This document shows, one piece after another, positions 24,909-33,070 of a stretch of DNA of 64,000 nt. The first letter of the stretch is position 1, and every line of letters begins with the position of its first letter. The position numbers were made by a program, and so were the translations under genes. This DNA comes from an uncultured Roseburia sp. Lineage in GTDB: Bacteria > Bacillota_A > Clostridia > Lachnospirales > Lachnospiraceae. The stretch is from positions 1 through 64,000 of the forward strand of contig CAAEAE010000190.1 in NCBI GenBank assembly GCA_900753715.1. Direction: 5' to 3'. Under the pieces are notes generated by a model. That model searched no databases. It saw only the letters and a list, made by a program, of their open reading frames with translations, and had not been told where the DNA came from.

Positions 24909-25613
24909 ATGATAAAAGTAACGGTCTGGAATGAGTTTAAACATGAGAGAGAACTCGAGGAAATAAAGAAAGTATATCCGGAGGGAATCCATAACTGCAT
25001 CGCGGGATTTCTCGGAAAGTGTGAGGATATTCAGGTGAGAACGGCAACCTTTGAGATGCCGGAGCATGGTCTGCCGGAGGAAGCATTGGATGATACCGAT
25101 GTACTCATTATCTGGAGTCATGCACTGCAGGATGAATTTTCAGATGAAGTGGCAGAGCGGGTACAGCAGCATGTACTGGCAGGAATGGGATTAATCGCCT
25201 TACATTCGGCACATTTTTCCAAGGTTATGAAGCGACTGCTTGGAACATCCATGACACTCAAGTGGAAGCATGGAGAGCAGGAAAAACTCTGGTGTCTGAT
25301 GCCGACACATCCGATTGCCACCGGGATTCCCGAAAAGATAGAGATTCCCAAGGAGGAGATGTACGGGGAATACTTTGATATTCCAAAGCCGGACGATGTG
25401 ATTTTTGCCGGATGGTTTTCGGGTGGACAAGTATTTAGGAGCGGCTGCACCTTCACGAGAGGACTCGGAAAAATCTTCTATTTTCAGCCGGGGCATGAGG
25501 AGTATCCGATTTATCAGATGCCGGAGATTCAACAAATTATTACAAACGCCGTACGTTATTGTGCACCGGCGCTTTCAAAGAGAAAGAATTTAACATGTGA
25601 AGAAGTGAAATAA
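24909..25613 (+). CDS. ThuA-like (trehalose utilisation) domain protein
   Basis: 234 residues with a class-I glutamine-amidotransferase-like fold of the ThuA family. Motifs are VTVWNEFKHE at the start, LIIWSHALQDEF, GLIALHSAHFSK (about 99-110) where amidotransferases have the nucleophile, and FYFQPGHEEYPIY near the end. ThuA proteins are implicated in disaccharide metabolism, but their reaction is not firmly established. The upstream sugar isomerase gene suggests a two-gene sugar-catabolic operon. Transcription should end at the bidirectional hairpin about 60 bases downstream. Confidence 0.85.
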   Translation: MIKVTVWNEFKHERELEEIKKVYPEGIHNCIAGFLGKCEDIQVRTATFEMPEHGLPEEALDDTDVLIIWSHALQDEFSDEVAERVQQHVLAGMGLIALHSAHFSKVMKRLLGTSMTLKWKHGEQEKLWCLMPTHPIATGIPEKIEIPKEEMYGEYFDIPKPDDVIFAGWFSGGQVFRSGCTFTRGLGKIFYFQPGHEEYPIYQMPEIQQIITNAVRYCAPALSKRKNLTCEEVK

Positions 25614-25671
25614 AGTAAAAAATGAGTGAGAGGTACTGTGTAACAGCAATTTTTCTCTCCAAGAGCTGCAT

Positions 25672-25725
25672 AAAAAATCGCACCACAACGTGATTTTTAT
25701 CCGTTGCGGTGCGATTTGCCTTTTT
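25672..25725. terminator. Bidirectional terminator between convergent genes
   Basis: AATCGCACCACAACG and CGTTGCGGTGCGATT pair (one wobble) around an 11-base loop. A-rich sequence on the left and TTTTT on the right provide U-tracts on both strands, so it can end both the ThuA transcript and the minus-strand unknown gene, whose stop codon lies at 25724-25726. Confidence 0.8.
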
Positions 25726-26368
25726 ATGCATCTGCTTCATTCTGCCATTTTTCAAACTTCTCAAGTACTGCATCGTAGGTGCGCTTGGAGATATCCGGGA
25801 GTTCGTCGCCCCAGCTCTTGGTTGCAGCTTTATAGCCGTCCTTGAAAGCGTTCAAAAGAAGCTCTGCCTTGCTGGTGTCATTTCCGGATAAAGCCTTGGC
25901 GAAATCAAGAATACGGTCAGAGGTCTGTTCAACACCCCAGTAGCCGTCTTCAGAGATATCTTCTTTCGCCTGTGCAATCTCATCATCGGTGAGCAGGCTG
26001 TTTCCGTTCTCGTCGGTGAAATTACCCTTTGCAAGGAAATGCCAGATGGAATCCGGATCTGAGTCTGAACTTGAGTTTGCGGAAGCGATGACAGCGCCCT
26101 GCTTGGTCATCATCTTCTCAACGAGAGAGCGAAGCTGTGAGGTGCGCTCCTCGGCGTCAGCTTTTAATTTGGCTACTAAATCGGCATTGTAAATCTTCTT
26201 TGTGGTGTCTGTCTTAGTGGTGTCCTGATTGGATTTCTCATAAATGACACCTGTATCATTCTTCTTGTCGGCAGAAGCTGTCGTGTCGGTTCTGGTCTCA
26301 GAAGCCTTCTTTGTCGATTCTGTCGTCTGATAAGATGTGGTCTGATTGTTTACAGCATTAATATCCAT
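25724..26368 (-). CDS. Unrecognised protein, likely in the sigma-D (motility) regulon
   Basis: 214 residues from the ATG at 26366-26368, with GGAGGG upstream on the minus strand. There is no signal peptide or membrane helix. Residues 1-58 are low-complexity, rich in T, S, K, D and N, and likely disordered. About 60-95 is a charged helix (LVAKLKADAEERTSQLRSL). About 120-214 is acidic and helical (DENGNSLLTDDEIAQAKEDI, which resembles an EF-hand-like loop, and DGYWGVEQTSDRILDFAKAL). I do not recognise a named family. The upstream sigma-D-type promoter suggests a flagellar, chemotaxis or late-motility role. It stands alone between convergent and divergent neighbours. Confidence 0.8.
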   Translation of the reverse strand: MDINAVNNQTTSYQTTESTKKASETRTDTTASADKKNDTGVIYEKSNQDTTKTDTTKKIYNADLVAKLKADAEERTSQLRSLVEKMMTKQGAVIASANSSSDSDPDSIWHFLAKGNFTDENGNSLLTDDEIAQAKEDISEDGYWGVEQTSDRILDFAKALSGNDTSKAELLLNAFKDGYKAATKSWGDELPDISKRTYDAVLEKFEKWQNEADA

Positions 26369-26438
26369 AAAAATTCCCTCCATTCCATGGAATCTGAATT
26401 GGGGATGCATCCGTGCAATCCCATAGTTCCTAAGTCTT

Positions 26439-26466
26439 ATATCGGAACTTTGGAAAAAAATGTTTA
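26439..26466 (-). promoter_or_regulatory. Sigma-D/sigma-28-type promoter for the minus-strand unknown gene
   Basis: On the minus strand, TAAA (26463-26466) is followed after 16 bases by TCCGATAT (26439-26446). The known sigma-D consensus is TAAA, 14-16 bases, GCCGATAT, so all four -35 bases and seven of eight -10 bases match. The predicted start is about 65 bases before the ATG. Confidence 0.7.
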
Positions 26467-26473
26467 GATGGAA

Positions 26474-26502
26474 TTGACCTTTTTTGCCTGAAATGGTAAG
26501 AT
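26474..26502 (+). promoter_or_regulatory. Sigma-A promoter for ispE
   Basis: TTGACC (26474) and TAAGAT (26497) are separated by 17 bases, with an A/T-rich surround. It points away from the sigma-D site, so the two divergent promoters lie within about 60 bases. Confidence 0.6.
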
Positions 26503-26553
26503 AATAGTAGGATTGTATACAAAAAACATCAAAAATACATGGAGACACAGAAA

Positions 26554-27426
26554 ATGAAAGATATTTCCGTGAAAGCTCTGGCGAAGATTAATCTGGGGCT
26601 TGATGTAGTACGAAGACGTGAGGACGGATACCATGAGGTCCGGATGGTAATGCAGACAATTCACCTGTTTGACCGGCTCGAGATGGCAAAAAATTCTTCC
26701 GGAGAGATTTCAATTACAACAAATCTTTCGTTTTTGCCGACAAACCGGAATAATCTGATATACCGTGCGGCAGAACTTCTGAGAGAGGAATTTCAGATTA
26801 AAGACGGACTTACCATTAACCTTCATAAGCACATTCCGGTTGCGGCAGGCATGGCAGGCGGAAGCACAGATGCAGCAGCCGTTTTATATGGCATGAACCG
26901 GATGTTTGATCTGGGATTAAAACGGGAAGAACTGATGGAACGGGGCGTTAAGATTGGCGCAGATGTTCCGTACTGCATTATGCGGGGAACCGCACTTGCG
27001 GAGGGAATCGGAGAGAAGCTTACCGCACTTCCACCGATGGTGAAATGTCCGGTACTGATTGCAAAGCCGCAGATTAGCGTTTCGACCAAGTTTGTCTACG
27101 AGAATCTCAGACTGAATGATAAGACCGTGCACCCGGATATTGATGCACTTGTGGAAAATATCAGAAAGAAAGATTTAAATGCTGTGGCGTCTGAGATGGG
27201 AAATGTGCTTGAGACGGTGACAATTCCGAATTATCCGGTCATTGCGCAGATAAAAGAGCATATGTTAGAGCAGGGAGCTGTCGGTGCAATGATGAGCGGA
27301 AGCGGTCCTACCGTGTTCGGACTTTTTGAGGACGGAGATACCGCTGTGGCTGCATATGAGAAGATGAAAGAGTCGGGACTTGCCAAACAGGTATATCTGA
27401 CCAGTATTTATAACAATGCACGATAA
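26554..27426 (+). CDS. ispE: 4-diphosphocytidyl-2-C-methyl-D-erythritol kinase
   Basis: 290 residues from the ATG at 26554, which has GGAG nine bases upstream; an in-frame ATG at 26539 lacks a ribosome site. This GHMP kinase shows the N-terminal AKINLGLDV motif, GYHEVRMVMQTI, the ATP-binding loop PVAAGMAGGSTDAAA (about 93-107) with the catalytic Asp following at GADVPYC, and the C-terminal MMSGSGPTVFGLF. It phosphorylates CDP-methylerythritol in the non-mevalonate isoprenoid pathway in the cytoplasm. Length is normal. The GntR gene follows after 20 bases, probably on the same mRNA. Confidence 0.95.
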   Translation: MKDISVKALAKINLGLDVVRRREDGYHEVRMVMQTIHLFDRLEMAKNSSGEISITTNLSFLPTNRNNLIYRAAELLREEFQIKDGLTINLHKHIPVAAGMAGGSTDAAAVLYGMNRMFDLGLKREELMERGVKIGADVPYCIMRGTALAEGIGEKLTALPPMVKCPVLIAKPQISVSTKFVYENLRLNDKTVHPDIDALVENIRKKDLNAVASEMGNVLETVTIPNYPVIAQIKEHMLEQGAVGAMMSGSGPTVFGLFEDGDTAVAAYEKMKESGLAKQVYLTSIYNNAR

Positions 27427-27446
27427 GAATTGAAAGGGAGAAGAAA

Positions 27447-28121
27447 ATGACAGAAGATTTGACACTGAACATGAATGCCTATCTTCCGTTGCGGGATGTT
27501 GTATTTAATACTTTGAGGGAGGCAATTTTAAAAGGGGAATTACAGCCGGGCGAGAGGCTGATGGAGTTACAGCTTGCGTCCAAGCTTGGAGTCAGCCGTA
27601 CGCCGATTCGTGAGGCAATCCGTATGTTAGAGCAGGAAGGCTTAGCGGTAACTGTGCCGAGAAAAGGTGCCGAGGTTGCCAAAATGACCGAGAAGGATAT
27701 GGAGGATGTCTTACAGGTGCGGGAGGCACTTGATGAACTTGCAGCGTCCATTGCCTGTGAGCTGATGACGAAGGAAGAATTAGAGGAACTGCGCGGCGCA
27801 ATGCGCGAGTTTGAACTGTCGACAAAGACAAAAGAAATCAAACGCATTGCCCAGGCGGACGTGGACTTCCACGACATCATTTACCGCTCGACGGATAATC
27901 CGAAACTTGTCAGCCTCTTAAATAACCTGCGGGAGCAGATGTACCGCTACCGCGTGGAATATCTGAAAGATGAAAAGAATTACCCGATTTTGATGAGCGA
28001 ACACAGTGAGATTGTGGAGGGATTGCAGAATAAAGACAAGGCGCGTGTGACCGCCGCAATGCACAAACATGTCAAAAATCAGGTAGTAGCGGTCAAGGAA
28101 ATTATCAGAGAGCAGGAATAG
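27447..28121 (+). CDS. GntR-family transcriptional regulator, FadR/FCD subfamily
   Basis: 224 residues. The N-terminal winged helix (about 15-78) contains LKGELQPGERLMELQLASKLG, the recognition helix VSRTPIREAIRMLEQEG and the wing VTVPRKGAEVA. The C-terminal all-helical FCD ligand domain (about 85-215) has candidate metal residues in DVDFHDIIYRS, SEHSEIV and AMHKHVKNQ. Such proteins bind operators as dimers and respond to small organic acids or sugar acids. The regulated gene is not evident; the neighbour ispE lies in the same direction, and no operator palindrome was found nearby. A strong terminator follows. Confidence 0.9.
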   Translation: MTEDLTLNMNAYLPLRDVVFNTLREAILKGELQPGERLMELQLASKLGVSRTPIREAIRMLEQEGLAVTVPRKGAEVAKMTEKDMEDVLQVREALDELAASIACELMTKEELEELRGAMREFELSTKTKEIKRIAQADVDFHDIIYRSTDNPKLVSLLNNLREQMYRYRVEYLKDEKNYPILMSEHSEIVEGLQNKDKARVTAAMHKHVKNQVVAVKEIIREQE

Positions 28122-28159
28122 ATTTTTACAAAAACGGAAATAAATAAGGAACAGAAATC

Positions 28160-28193
28160 AAAAAAGGATAAGCAGTGATGCTTATCCTTTTTT
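28160..28193 (+). terminator. Intrinsic terminator after the GntR gene
   Basis: AAAAAAGGATAAGCA and TGCTTATCCTTTTTT are a perfect inverted repeat around GTGA, ending in six T residues. It separates ispE-gntR from the germination operon. Confidence 0.9.
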
Positions 28194-28226
28194 GATGTGA
28201 AAGCAAGCGGGAAACGGAGAAAAGAA

Positions 28227-29723
28227 ATGCAGGAGAAGACACCGGTTACACGAACACTCGAAGAAAACATTGCGCATATGGAAGAACTGTTTGCCGTGTG
28301 TGATGACATCAAGAAGAAAAAGTTCTGTCTGGGAAAATGCATGGATGTGCCGTGCTATCTGACTTTTATTGAAGTTTCGGTGGACATGGGAACCTCAAGC
28401 CTTGGGGAGCTGCTCAGGTATTTTAACACGTTAGAGCGGGATAAAATCTACGAGGCACTCGAAAAAAATGCGCTCGGTGTATCGGATGCAACTTATTTTG
28501 AGAGTATCGAGGAAGCAGCGGACGGACTGTTGACCGGAGAGTGCATCCTGTTTGTGGAAGGGTTTGACAAGGCAGTGAAAATCCCGGATGACGGCTATCC
28601 TTCTATGGGAATCAACGAGGCAGTGTCGGAGAAGGTCATCCGTGGTTCGAGCGAAGGATTTTCCGATTCGGTAAAGCAGAATGCGGCGCTGATACGAAAA
28701 AGAATCCGTTCTCCAAAGGTGAAAGTGAAGGAAATTAAGGCGGGCGTGCGTTCTAAGACAAATGTCTACCTTGTTTATATGGAGGACTTGATTTATCCAC
28801 AGGTGCTCACGGAGATAGAGAGACGGCTTTCAGATTTTGAGGTGGACGGGGTCTTAGACAGCGGCGTGTTAGAGCAGCTTGCGGAAGAAAAATGGTATTC
28901 GCCGTTTCCGCAGTTTCAGACGACGGAGCGTCCCGACCGTGCGGCAATGTCGGTGCTTGAGGGGCGGATTATTCTGTTGTCGGACAACTCTCCGGTGGGA
29001 CTGATTCTGCCGACCGATTATAACTCCTTTATCAGGACAAGCGATGATTATTACAACCGCTGGGAGGTTGCGAGTTTTGCAAGAATTCTCCGGTATGTGG
29101 CATCCTTTTTTGCGATGACATTGCCGGGATTATATTTGGCGGTCACGAATTTCCACACGCAGATTCTGCCGACGTCTCTGATGCTTTCCTTTGCGGAGGC
29201 GAGGGCAGGCGTGCCGTTTCCAGCGGTGGTTGAGGTACTTATCATGGAATTATCCTTTGAGCTCTTACGGGAGGCGGGAGTGCGGCTGCCCGGCGCGATG
29301 GGAAATACGATTGGAATCGTGGGAGGCTTAATCATCGGACAGGCGGCGGTGGAGGCAAATCTGGTGAGCTCGATGGTGGTCATTTTGATATCATTTACAG
29401 CGCTATGTTCCTTTGCAATTCCAAATGAGGAATTTGCATCGGCATTCCGCCTGCTAAAGTTCTTCTTTATCGCGGTCTGCGCATGGCTTGGATTCTTTGG
29501 ACTTTTGGCAGGACTTTTGTTTGTGCTGCTTCATCTTTCCCACTTAAAGAGCTTCGGCATCCCTTATATGATGCCGTTTGTAGGCGCAGATGTGACGGAT
29601 TATGAGGATGAGCGGGACTTTTTGTGGCGGCTTCCGATGCGGGAATTAAAAAAACGTCCCATTTATGCCAGACGGGATAAGCGCATCAGGCTGCGATTCT
29701 TTGGGGAAAGGAAGAAAAAATAA
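28227..29723 (+). CDS. Spore germination receptor subunit A (GerA family)
   Basis: 498 residues from the ATG at 28227 (GGAG seven bases upstream). A long hydrophilic N-terminal domain (about 1-270) contains the family hallmarks LLTGECILFVEGFDKAVKI, RGSSEGFSDSVKQNAALIRKR and SPFPQFQTTERPD. About five membrane helices lie between 285 and 460, followed by a short basic tail. This is the A subunit of a GerA-type germinant receptor in the spore inner membrane, working with the B and C subunits encoded next. The stop codon shares one base with the gerB start (TAATG). The germinant cannot be predicted. Confidence 0.93.
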   Translation: MQEKTPVTRTLEENIAHMEELFAVCDDIKKKKFCLGKCMDVPCYLTFIEVSVDMGTSSLGELLRYFNTLERDKIYEALEKNALGVSDATYFESIEEAADGLLTGECILFVEGFDKAVKIPDDGYPSMGINEAVSEKVIRGSSEGFSDSVKQNAALIRKRIRSPKVKVKEIKAGVRSKTNVYLVYMEDLIYPQVLTEIERRLSDFEVDGVLDSGVLEQLAEEKWYSPFPQFQTTERPDRAAMSVLEGRIILLSDNSPVGLILPTDYNSFIRTSDDYYNRWEVASFARILRYVASFFAMTLPGLYLAVTNFHTQILPTSLMLSFAEARAGVPFPAVVEVLIMELSFELLREAGVRLPGAMGNTIGIVGGLIIGQAAVEANLVSSMVVILISFTALCSFAIPNEEFASAFRLLKFFFIAVCAWLGFFGLLAGLLFVLLHLSHLKSFGIPYMMPFVGADVTDYEDERDFLWRLPMRELKKRPIYARRDKRIRLRFFGERKKK

Positions 29724-30814
29724 TGTTTTCGGATAATAACAGAATCTCCGGGCGTCAGGCGTTCCGGATTCTTACCTATGACCTGCTTGGGGCGGGAAGC
29801 CTGCTTGTCCCCGGGATTCTTGCAAATCGTGCGGGCTGTGACGGGATTTTTTCCATCGGGCTTGCGGTGGTGTTTGCACTTTTTTATGTAAAGGTGCTAT
29901 CAGGAGTCCTTGCTGACAAGAAGCAGGACACGTTTGGAACTTATCTTGAGAGACGGCTTGGAAAAGTGGCGGGAAAAACAGTTTCAATTTTGTATGTCGT
30001 CTACTTCATCCTGCTGGCGGGATATGTGGCATATCATTTTACAAACATCATTTTAAAATATCTTCTACGGGAGGAGAGTTTTCTGTTAATTCTTTTTATT
30101 CTGGTGCTTCTCGCTGCCTACGGGCTTTCTGGTGGTCTTGAGGGAAGAGCGCGCGCTTATGAAATTCTGTTCTGGTTTGTGATGGCGCCGTTGTTTTTGA
30201 TGCTTCTCTCTGCACTGGATGAAATCAGTGTGGATTACTGGACACCGGTTGTGACTGCGGCGCCGCTTTCCGTGCTTGGGGGCGCATGGGAGGTGTTCTG
30301 CTGGCTGTCGTTGGTATTTTTGCTGCTCTTTTTGGGCGGATCGGTCAAAAAACAGCAGATACTGGTGCGTGCAGGGCGGTGGGCAGTGCTTTTTGCAGGC
30401 ATTTTATATGCGGTGCTGTATCTGATTCTGCTAGGAATCTTTGGAAAAAATACGCTCTCCGTGATGGAATATCCGGCGGTCACAATGATGAGCACGATAA
30501 AAATAACCGGCGGCTTTTTAAAGAGGACAGATGCTTTCATGCTTGCCATCTGGTTTTTCACGCTGTTTGCACTGCTTGGAGGCACGGCATTTTACGGCGG
30601 AAATCTGCTTTCGGACCTTTTCGGGAAAAAATCGGCGTGGGGAGGAAAATATGGATTTTTCATTCTTGTGGCGGCATTTGCGCTGGCAGAAGTTTTTTAT
30701 CACTCAAAAACACTCTGCACGTACTTTGAAATCTGCTTTCAGACTGTGATGACGCTGTTTGTAGTACTTGTTCCGGTGCTGTTGTGGATGCTCGGGGGAA
30801 GGAGGCGCGCATGA
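29723..30814 (+). CDS. Spore germination permease, B subunit (GerB family)
   Basis: 363 residues with about ten membrane helices and the APC-transporter-like fold typical of GerAB proteins (start ISGRQAFRILTYDLLGAGSL; family-type LPGILANRAGCDG region). It should bind germinant within the spore inner membrane together with the A and C subunits. The ATG overlaps the gerA stop by one base and its own stop overlaps the gerC start by four, so the three subunits are translationally coupled. The length fits the family. Confidence 0.92.
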   Translation: MFSDNNRISGRQAFRILTYDLLGAGSLLVPGILANRAGCDGIFSIGLAVVFALFYVKVLSGVLADKKQDTFGTYLERRLGKVAGKTVSILYVVYFILLAGYVAYHFTNIILKYLLREESFLLILFILVLLAAYGLSGGLEGRARAYEILFWFVMAPLFLMLLSALDEISVDYWTPVVTAAPLSVLGGAWEVFCWLSLVFLLLFLGGSVKKQQILVRAGRWAVLFAGILYAVLYLILLGIFGKNTLSVMEYPAVTMMSTIKITGGFLKRTDAFMLAIWFFTLFALLGGTAFYGGNLLSDLFGKKSAWGGKYGFFILVAAFALAEVFYHSKTLCTYFEICFQTVMTLFVVLVPVLLWMLGGRRRA

Positions 30815-31731
30815 AAAAAAGAAATTATTTCGGGGGACTGCTGTTGCTTGCGATGACGTTTTTTCTAAGCGGATGCACGACGGCGGAGCTTGAGGACAGG
30901 AGCTTTCCGATTGAGCTTGCGGTGGATGATACGGCGGATTTCGGGCTCAAGTGGCTGAACGAAGAGCAGTCCGGCAGCAAGTATACCGACTATAACCATT
31001 TAAAGGTGCTGTTAATCGGAGAGGATTTTCTCTCGGATGAAAAAAAGATGCAGGAGCTTTTGGATTTGCTGGAACAAAAACCGGATATCCCGCGCAATAC
31101 CTATGTGCTTGCTGCGAAGGATGCCGGAAAAATCATTGAACTTGGGCAGGAGACGGGTACCTATCTGGAGCAGTTGATTGAAAATTCTTCGCTGATGGAA
31201 AAAGAGGCATATCCGACGATTGGAACGCTCTATGCGGAGCAGGAAAACCGGGTCGAAACCCTGTTTTTGCCGTATGTGGAGCTTCGGGACAGTCTCCCGG
31301 TCATTACCGGCTATTATGCCTGGGTGCGCGGGGAAGCAGCAGGAAGAGTTGATGCAGCAACGGCGCTGCTTTCGGCATTTACGGCGGGAAATGTGGAAAG
31401 CTATACATTACAGCTTGGGCAGAGTGATTTTATCCGGCTCTGGGATATCCAAAGTGCAATGACGATTGTAGAGAATGAGATTGAAGTCAATATTTCGTGC
31501 AAGGGAGAAATTCTGACAGAAAACGAAACGAGCGAAGAAAAACTCTGCGATTTGGCGAAACAGTATCTAAACGAGACCGCAGAGTACGCAAGGGAGCACT
31601 ACGGGGTGGATGTGACAAACAGCTACCGGAAGCTTGGAGGCTATAACCGCGCCCTTTATTTTAAACATCAAAAGGAGCCGGAGGCGTACGAAAAAGAGAT
31701 GGCGATTGTTTACGGGCTTCAAATTACATGA
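30811..31731 (+). CDS. Spore germination lipoprotein, C subunit (Ger(x)C family)
   Basis: 306 residues from the ATG at 30811 (GGAGG five bases upstream). The lipobox LSGC gives lipidated Cys22, followed by TTAELEDRSFPIELAVD, the place where Ger(x)C proteins carry their conserved start. The C-terminal domain includes WDIQSAMTIVENEIEVNISCKGEI and YLNETAEYAREHYGVDVTNSYRKL, which match the family's last structural domain. It is shorter than typical GerC proteins (about 370-400 residues), apparently with a reduced middle region. It anchors on the outer face of the spore inner membrane as part of the receptor. Confidence 0.88.
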   Translation: MKKRNYFGGLLLLAMTFFLSGCTTAELEDRSFPIELAVDDTADFGLKWLNEEQSGSKYTDYNHLKVLLIGEDFLSDEKKMQELLDLLEQKPDIPRNTYVLAAKDAGKIIELGQETGTYLEQLIENSSLMEKEAYPTIGTLYAEQENRVETLFLPYVELRDSLPVITGYYAWVRGEAAGRVDAATALLSAFTAGNVESYTLQLGQSDFIRLWDIQSAMTIVENEIEVNISCKGEILTENETSEEKLCDLAKQYLNETAEYAREHYGVDVTNSYRKLGGYNRALYFKHQKEPEAYEKEMAIVYGLQIT

Positions 31732-31761
31732 GTCAATCAGTGACATAAATCAGTGCTGCCT

Positions 31762-31789
31762 GTATAAAAAGAAAAAATTCGGGAATATT
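31762..31789 (+). promoter_or_regulatory. Sigma-F-type promoter for spoIIR
   Basis: GTATA (31762-31766), 14 bases, then GGGAATATT (31781-31789). The second element fits the GGNNANANT pattern of forespore sigma-F promoters and the first fits the GYATA-like -35. spoIIR is a known sigma-F target, which makes the match meaningful. Confidence 0.65.
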
Positions 31790-31820
31790 CCTCTTAGAAT
31801 AAGAAGGAGGAAGTTCCCGG

Positions 31821-32462
31821 ATGAAAAAGGATTGGATCAGGCAGACTGGATACATAGCAGGCATGACCGTGGTGACGGCGGTGTTGTTTCTTGGCGGAAT
31901 TAAAATCAGACAGCAGAGTTTGCAGCAGGGAATCGCAGAAAAAATATTGAGATTTCATGTGCTTGCGGCAAGTGATACGAAGGAAGACCAGGAATTAAAA
32001 TTAAAGGTGCGGGATGCTGTCGGTGTTTATATGGAAGAGGAACTTGCAGATGCTTTGAATAAATCTGAGAGCGAGGAGCTTGTGCGGCTGCATTTAGGAG
32101 AAATCGAAGCGGTTGCAGAGCAGACGATAAAAGAGGCGGGCTATGATTATCCGGTGACGGCATCTTTAGCGTATGTGGAATTTCCGGAAAAGACCTATGG
32201 AGCGTATGTGTTCCCGGCGGGCACCTATGAGGCACTTGAGGTTGTCATCGGGGAAGGAAAAGGGCATAACTGGTGGTGTGTGATGTACCCGAACCTCTGC
32301 TTTTCGGGGAGTGTGTATGAAGTCGTGGATGAGGAGGCAGAGGAACGGCTGCGGGAAGTTTTAAGTACGGAGGAATATGAAGCGGTATTTTCCTCCGGGA
32401 ATGTAAAGGTGGAGTGGAAAAGTCTGGCGTTTTTTAAGGAGCTGGTTTCAGATTTGAAATAG
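31821..32462 (+). CDS. spoIIR: Stage II sporulation protein R
   Basis: 213 residues. An N-terminal signal or anchor helix (about 8-28) is followed by the family core IAEKILRFHVLAASDTKEDQELKLKVRDAV (split near 38-68), VEFPEKTYGAYVFPAGTYEAL and the very conserved GKGHNWWCVMYPNLCF (about 149-164). In Bacillus, SpoIIR is secreted from the forespore into the intermembrane space and triggers SpoIIGA to process pro-sigma-E. AGGAGG lies ten bases before the ATG. A sigma-F-type promoter sits about 32 bases upstream. It follows the ger operon on the same strand but should be expressed separately and earlier. Confidence 0.95.
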   Translation: MKKDWIRQTGYIAGMTVVTAVLFLGGIKIRQQSLQQGIAEKILRFHVLAASDTKEDQELKLKVRDAVGVYMEEELADALNKSESEELVRLHLGEIEAVAEQTIKEAGYDYPVTASLAYVEFPEKTYGAYVFPAGTYEALEVVIGEGKGHNWWCVMYPNLCFSGSVYEVVDEEAEERLREVLSTEEYEAVFSSGNVKVEWKSLAFFKELVSDLK

Positions 32463-32465
32463 GGC

Positions 32466-32494
32466 TTGCATCCCCGGAAAAAAGCAGTTAATAT
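32466..32494 (+). promoter_or_regulatory. Possible promoter for the DUF1934 gene
   Basis: TTGCAT (32466) and TAATAT (32489) with a 17-base spacer; a TATAGT three bases further is an alternative -10. The match is moderate. It begins just after the spoIIR stop codon. Confidence 0.35.
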
Positions 32495-32554
32495 AGTGCA
32501 TGAAACTTGAAAGCGCAGCAGTCTGTGTACAATCACAGGAACAAAAGGAGAAAC

Positions 32555-33001
32555 ATGACAAAGGAAGTACTTGTAACCATCAGCGGCTTACAGTTTGCAG
32601 AGGACAGGGAGAACGAGGAGGCAGTGGAGATTATTACTGCCGGAGATTACTATAAAAGAAACGGAAAGCACTACATCGTGTATGAGGAAGTGACTGAAGG
32701 ATTTGATGCGCCGACCAAAAACATTATCAAAATGTCGGCAGACAAGATGGACATCACCAAATCCGGCACGAACAGTGTTCATATGATGTTTGAGAAAAAC
32801 CGCAAAAATATGTCCTATTATTATACGCCATACGGGAGTCTCTTAATCGGAATTGATGCGACAAATATAGATATCAAGGAAACAGAAGACAATATTGATG
32901 TGAAGGTGGATTATAATCTCGAAATCAACTATGAACATATGGCAGACTGCTCCATTACGATGAACATCCGCCCGAGAGGCGTCGGAGAATTTCATATCTA
33001 A
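32555..33001 (+). CDS. DUF1934 (YwiB-like) beta-barrel protein
   Basis: 148 residues from the ATG at 32555 (AAAGGAG four bases upstream). It is a small soluble protein of predicted lipocalin-like beta-barrel fold. Family features are EVLVTISGLQFAEDRENEEAVEIITAGDYYKRNGKHYIVYEE near the N-terminus (shown here only in part by position 4-45) and YYYTPYGSLLIGI followed by a short alternating strand region ending in VDYNLEINYEHMADC. The function of DUF1934 is unknown. In Firmicutes it often lies near argS or sporulation genes; here it follows spoIIR and ends at a terminator. Confidence 0.85.
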   Translation: MTKEVLVTISGLQFAEDRENEEAVEIITAGDYYKRNGKHYIVYEEVTEGFDAPTKNIIKMSADKMDITKSGTNSVHMMFEKNRKNMSYYYTPYGSLLIGIDATNIDIKETEDNIDVKVDYNLEINYEHMADCSITMNIRPRGVGEFHI

Positions 33002-33019
33002 ATTTAAAGAAACACGAAT

Positions 33020-33059
33020 AAAAAAACGCTGAGGTCGAATGAAGACTTCAGCGTTTTTT
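33020..33059. terminator. Bidirectional terminator between convergent genes
   Basis: AAAAAACGCTGAGGTC and GACTTCAGCGTTTTTT pair around GAATGAA with one wobble. The flanking A- and T-runs allow it to end both the DUF1934 transcript and the minus-strand gene ending at 33071. Confidence 0.85.
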
Positions 33060-33070
33060 GGGATGAAAAA

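Noticed and set aside
25911..26020. EF-hand in the sigma-D-linked protein as proof of calcium binding
   Set aside because: Only one partial acidic loop is present and its spacing is imperfect; kept as a resemblance.
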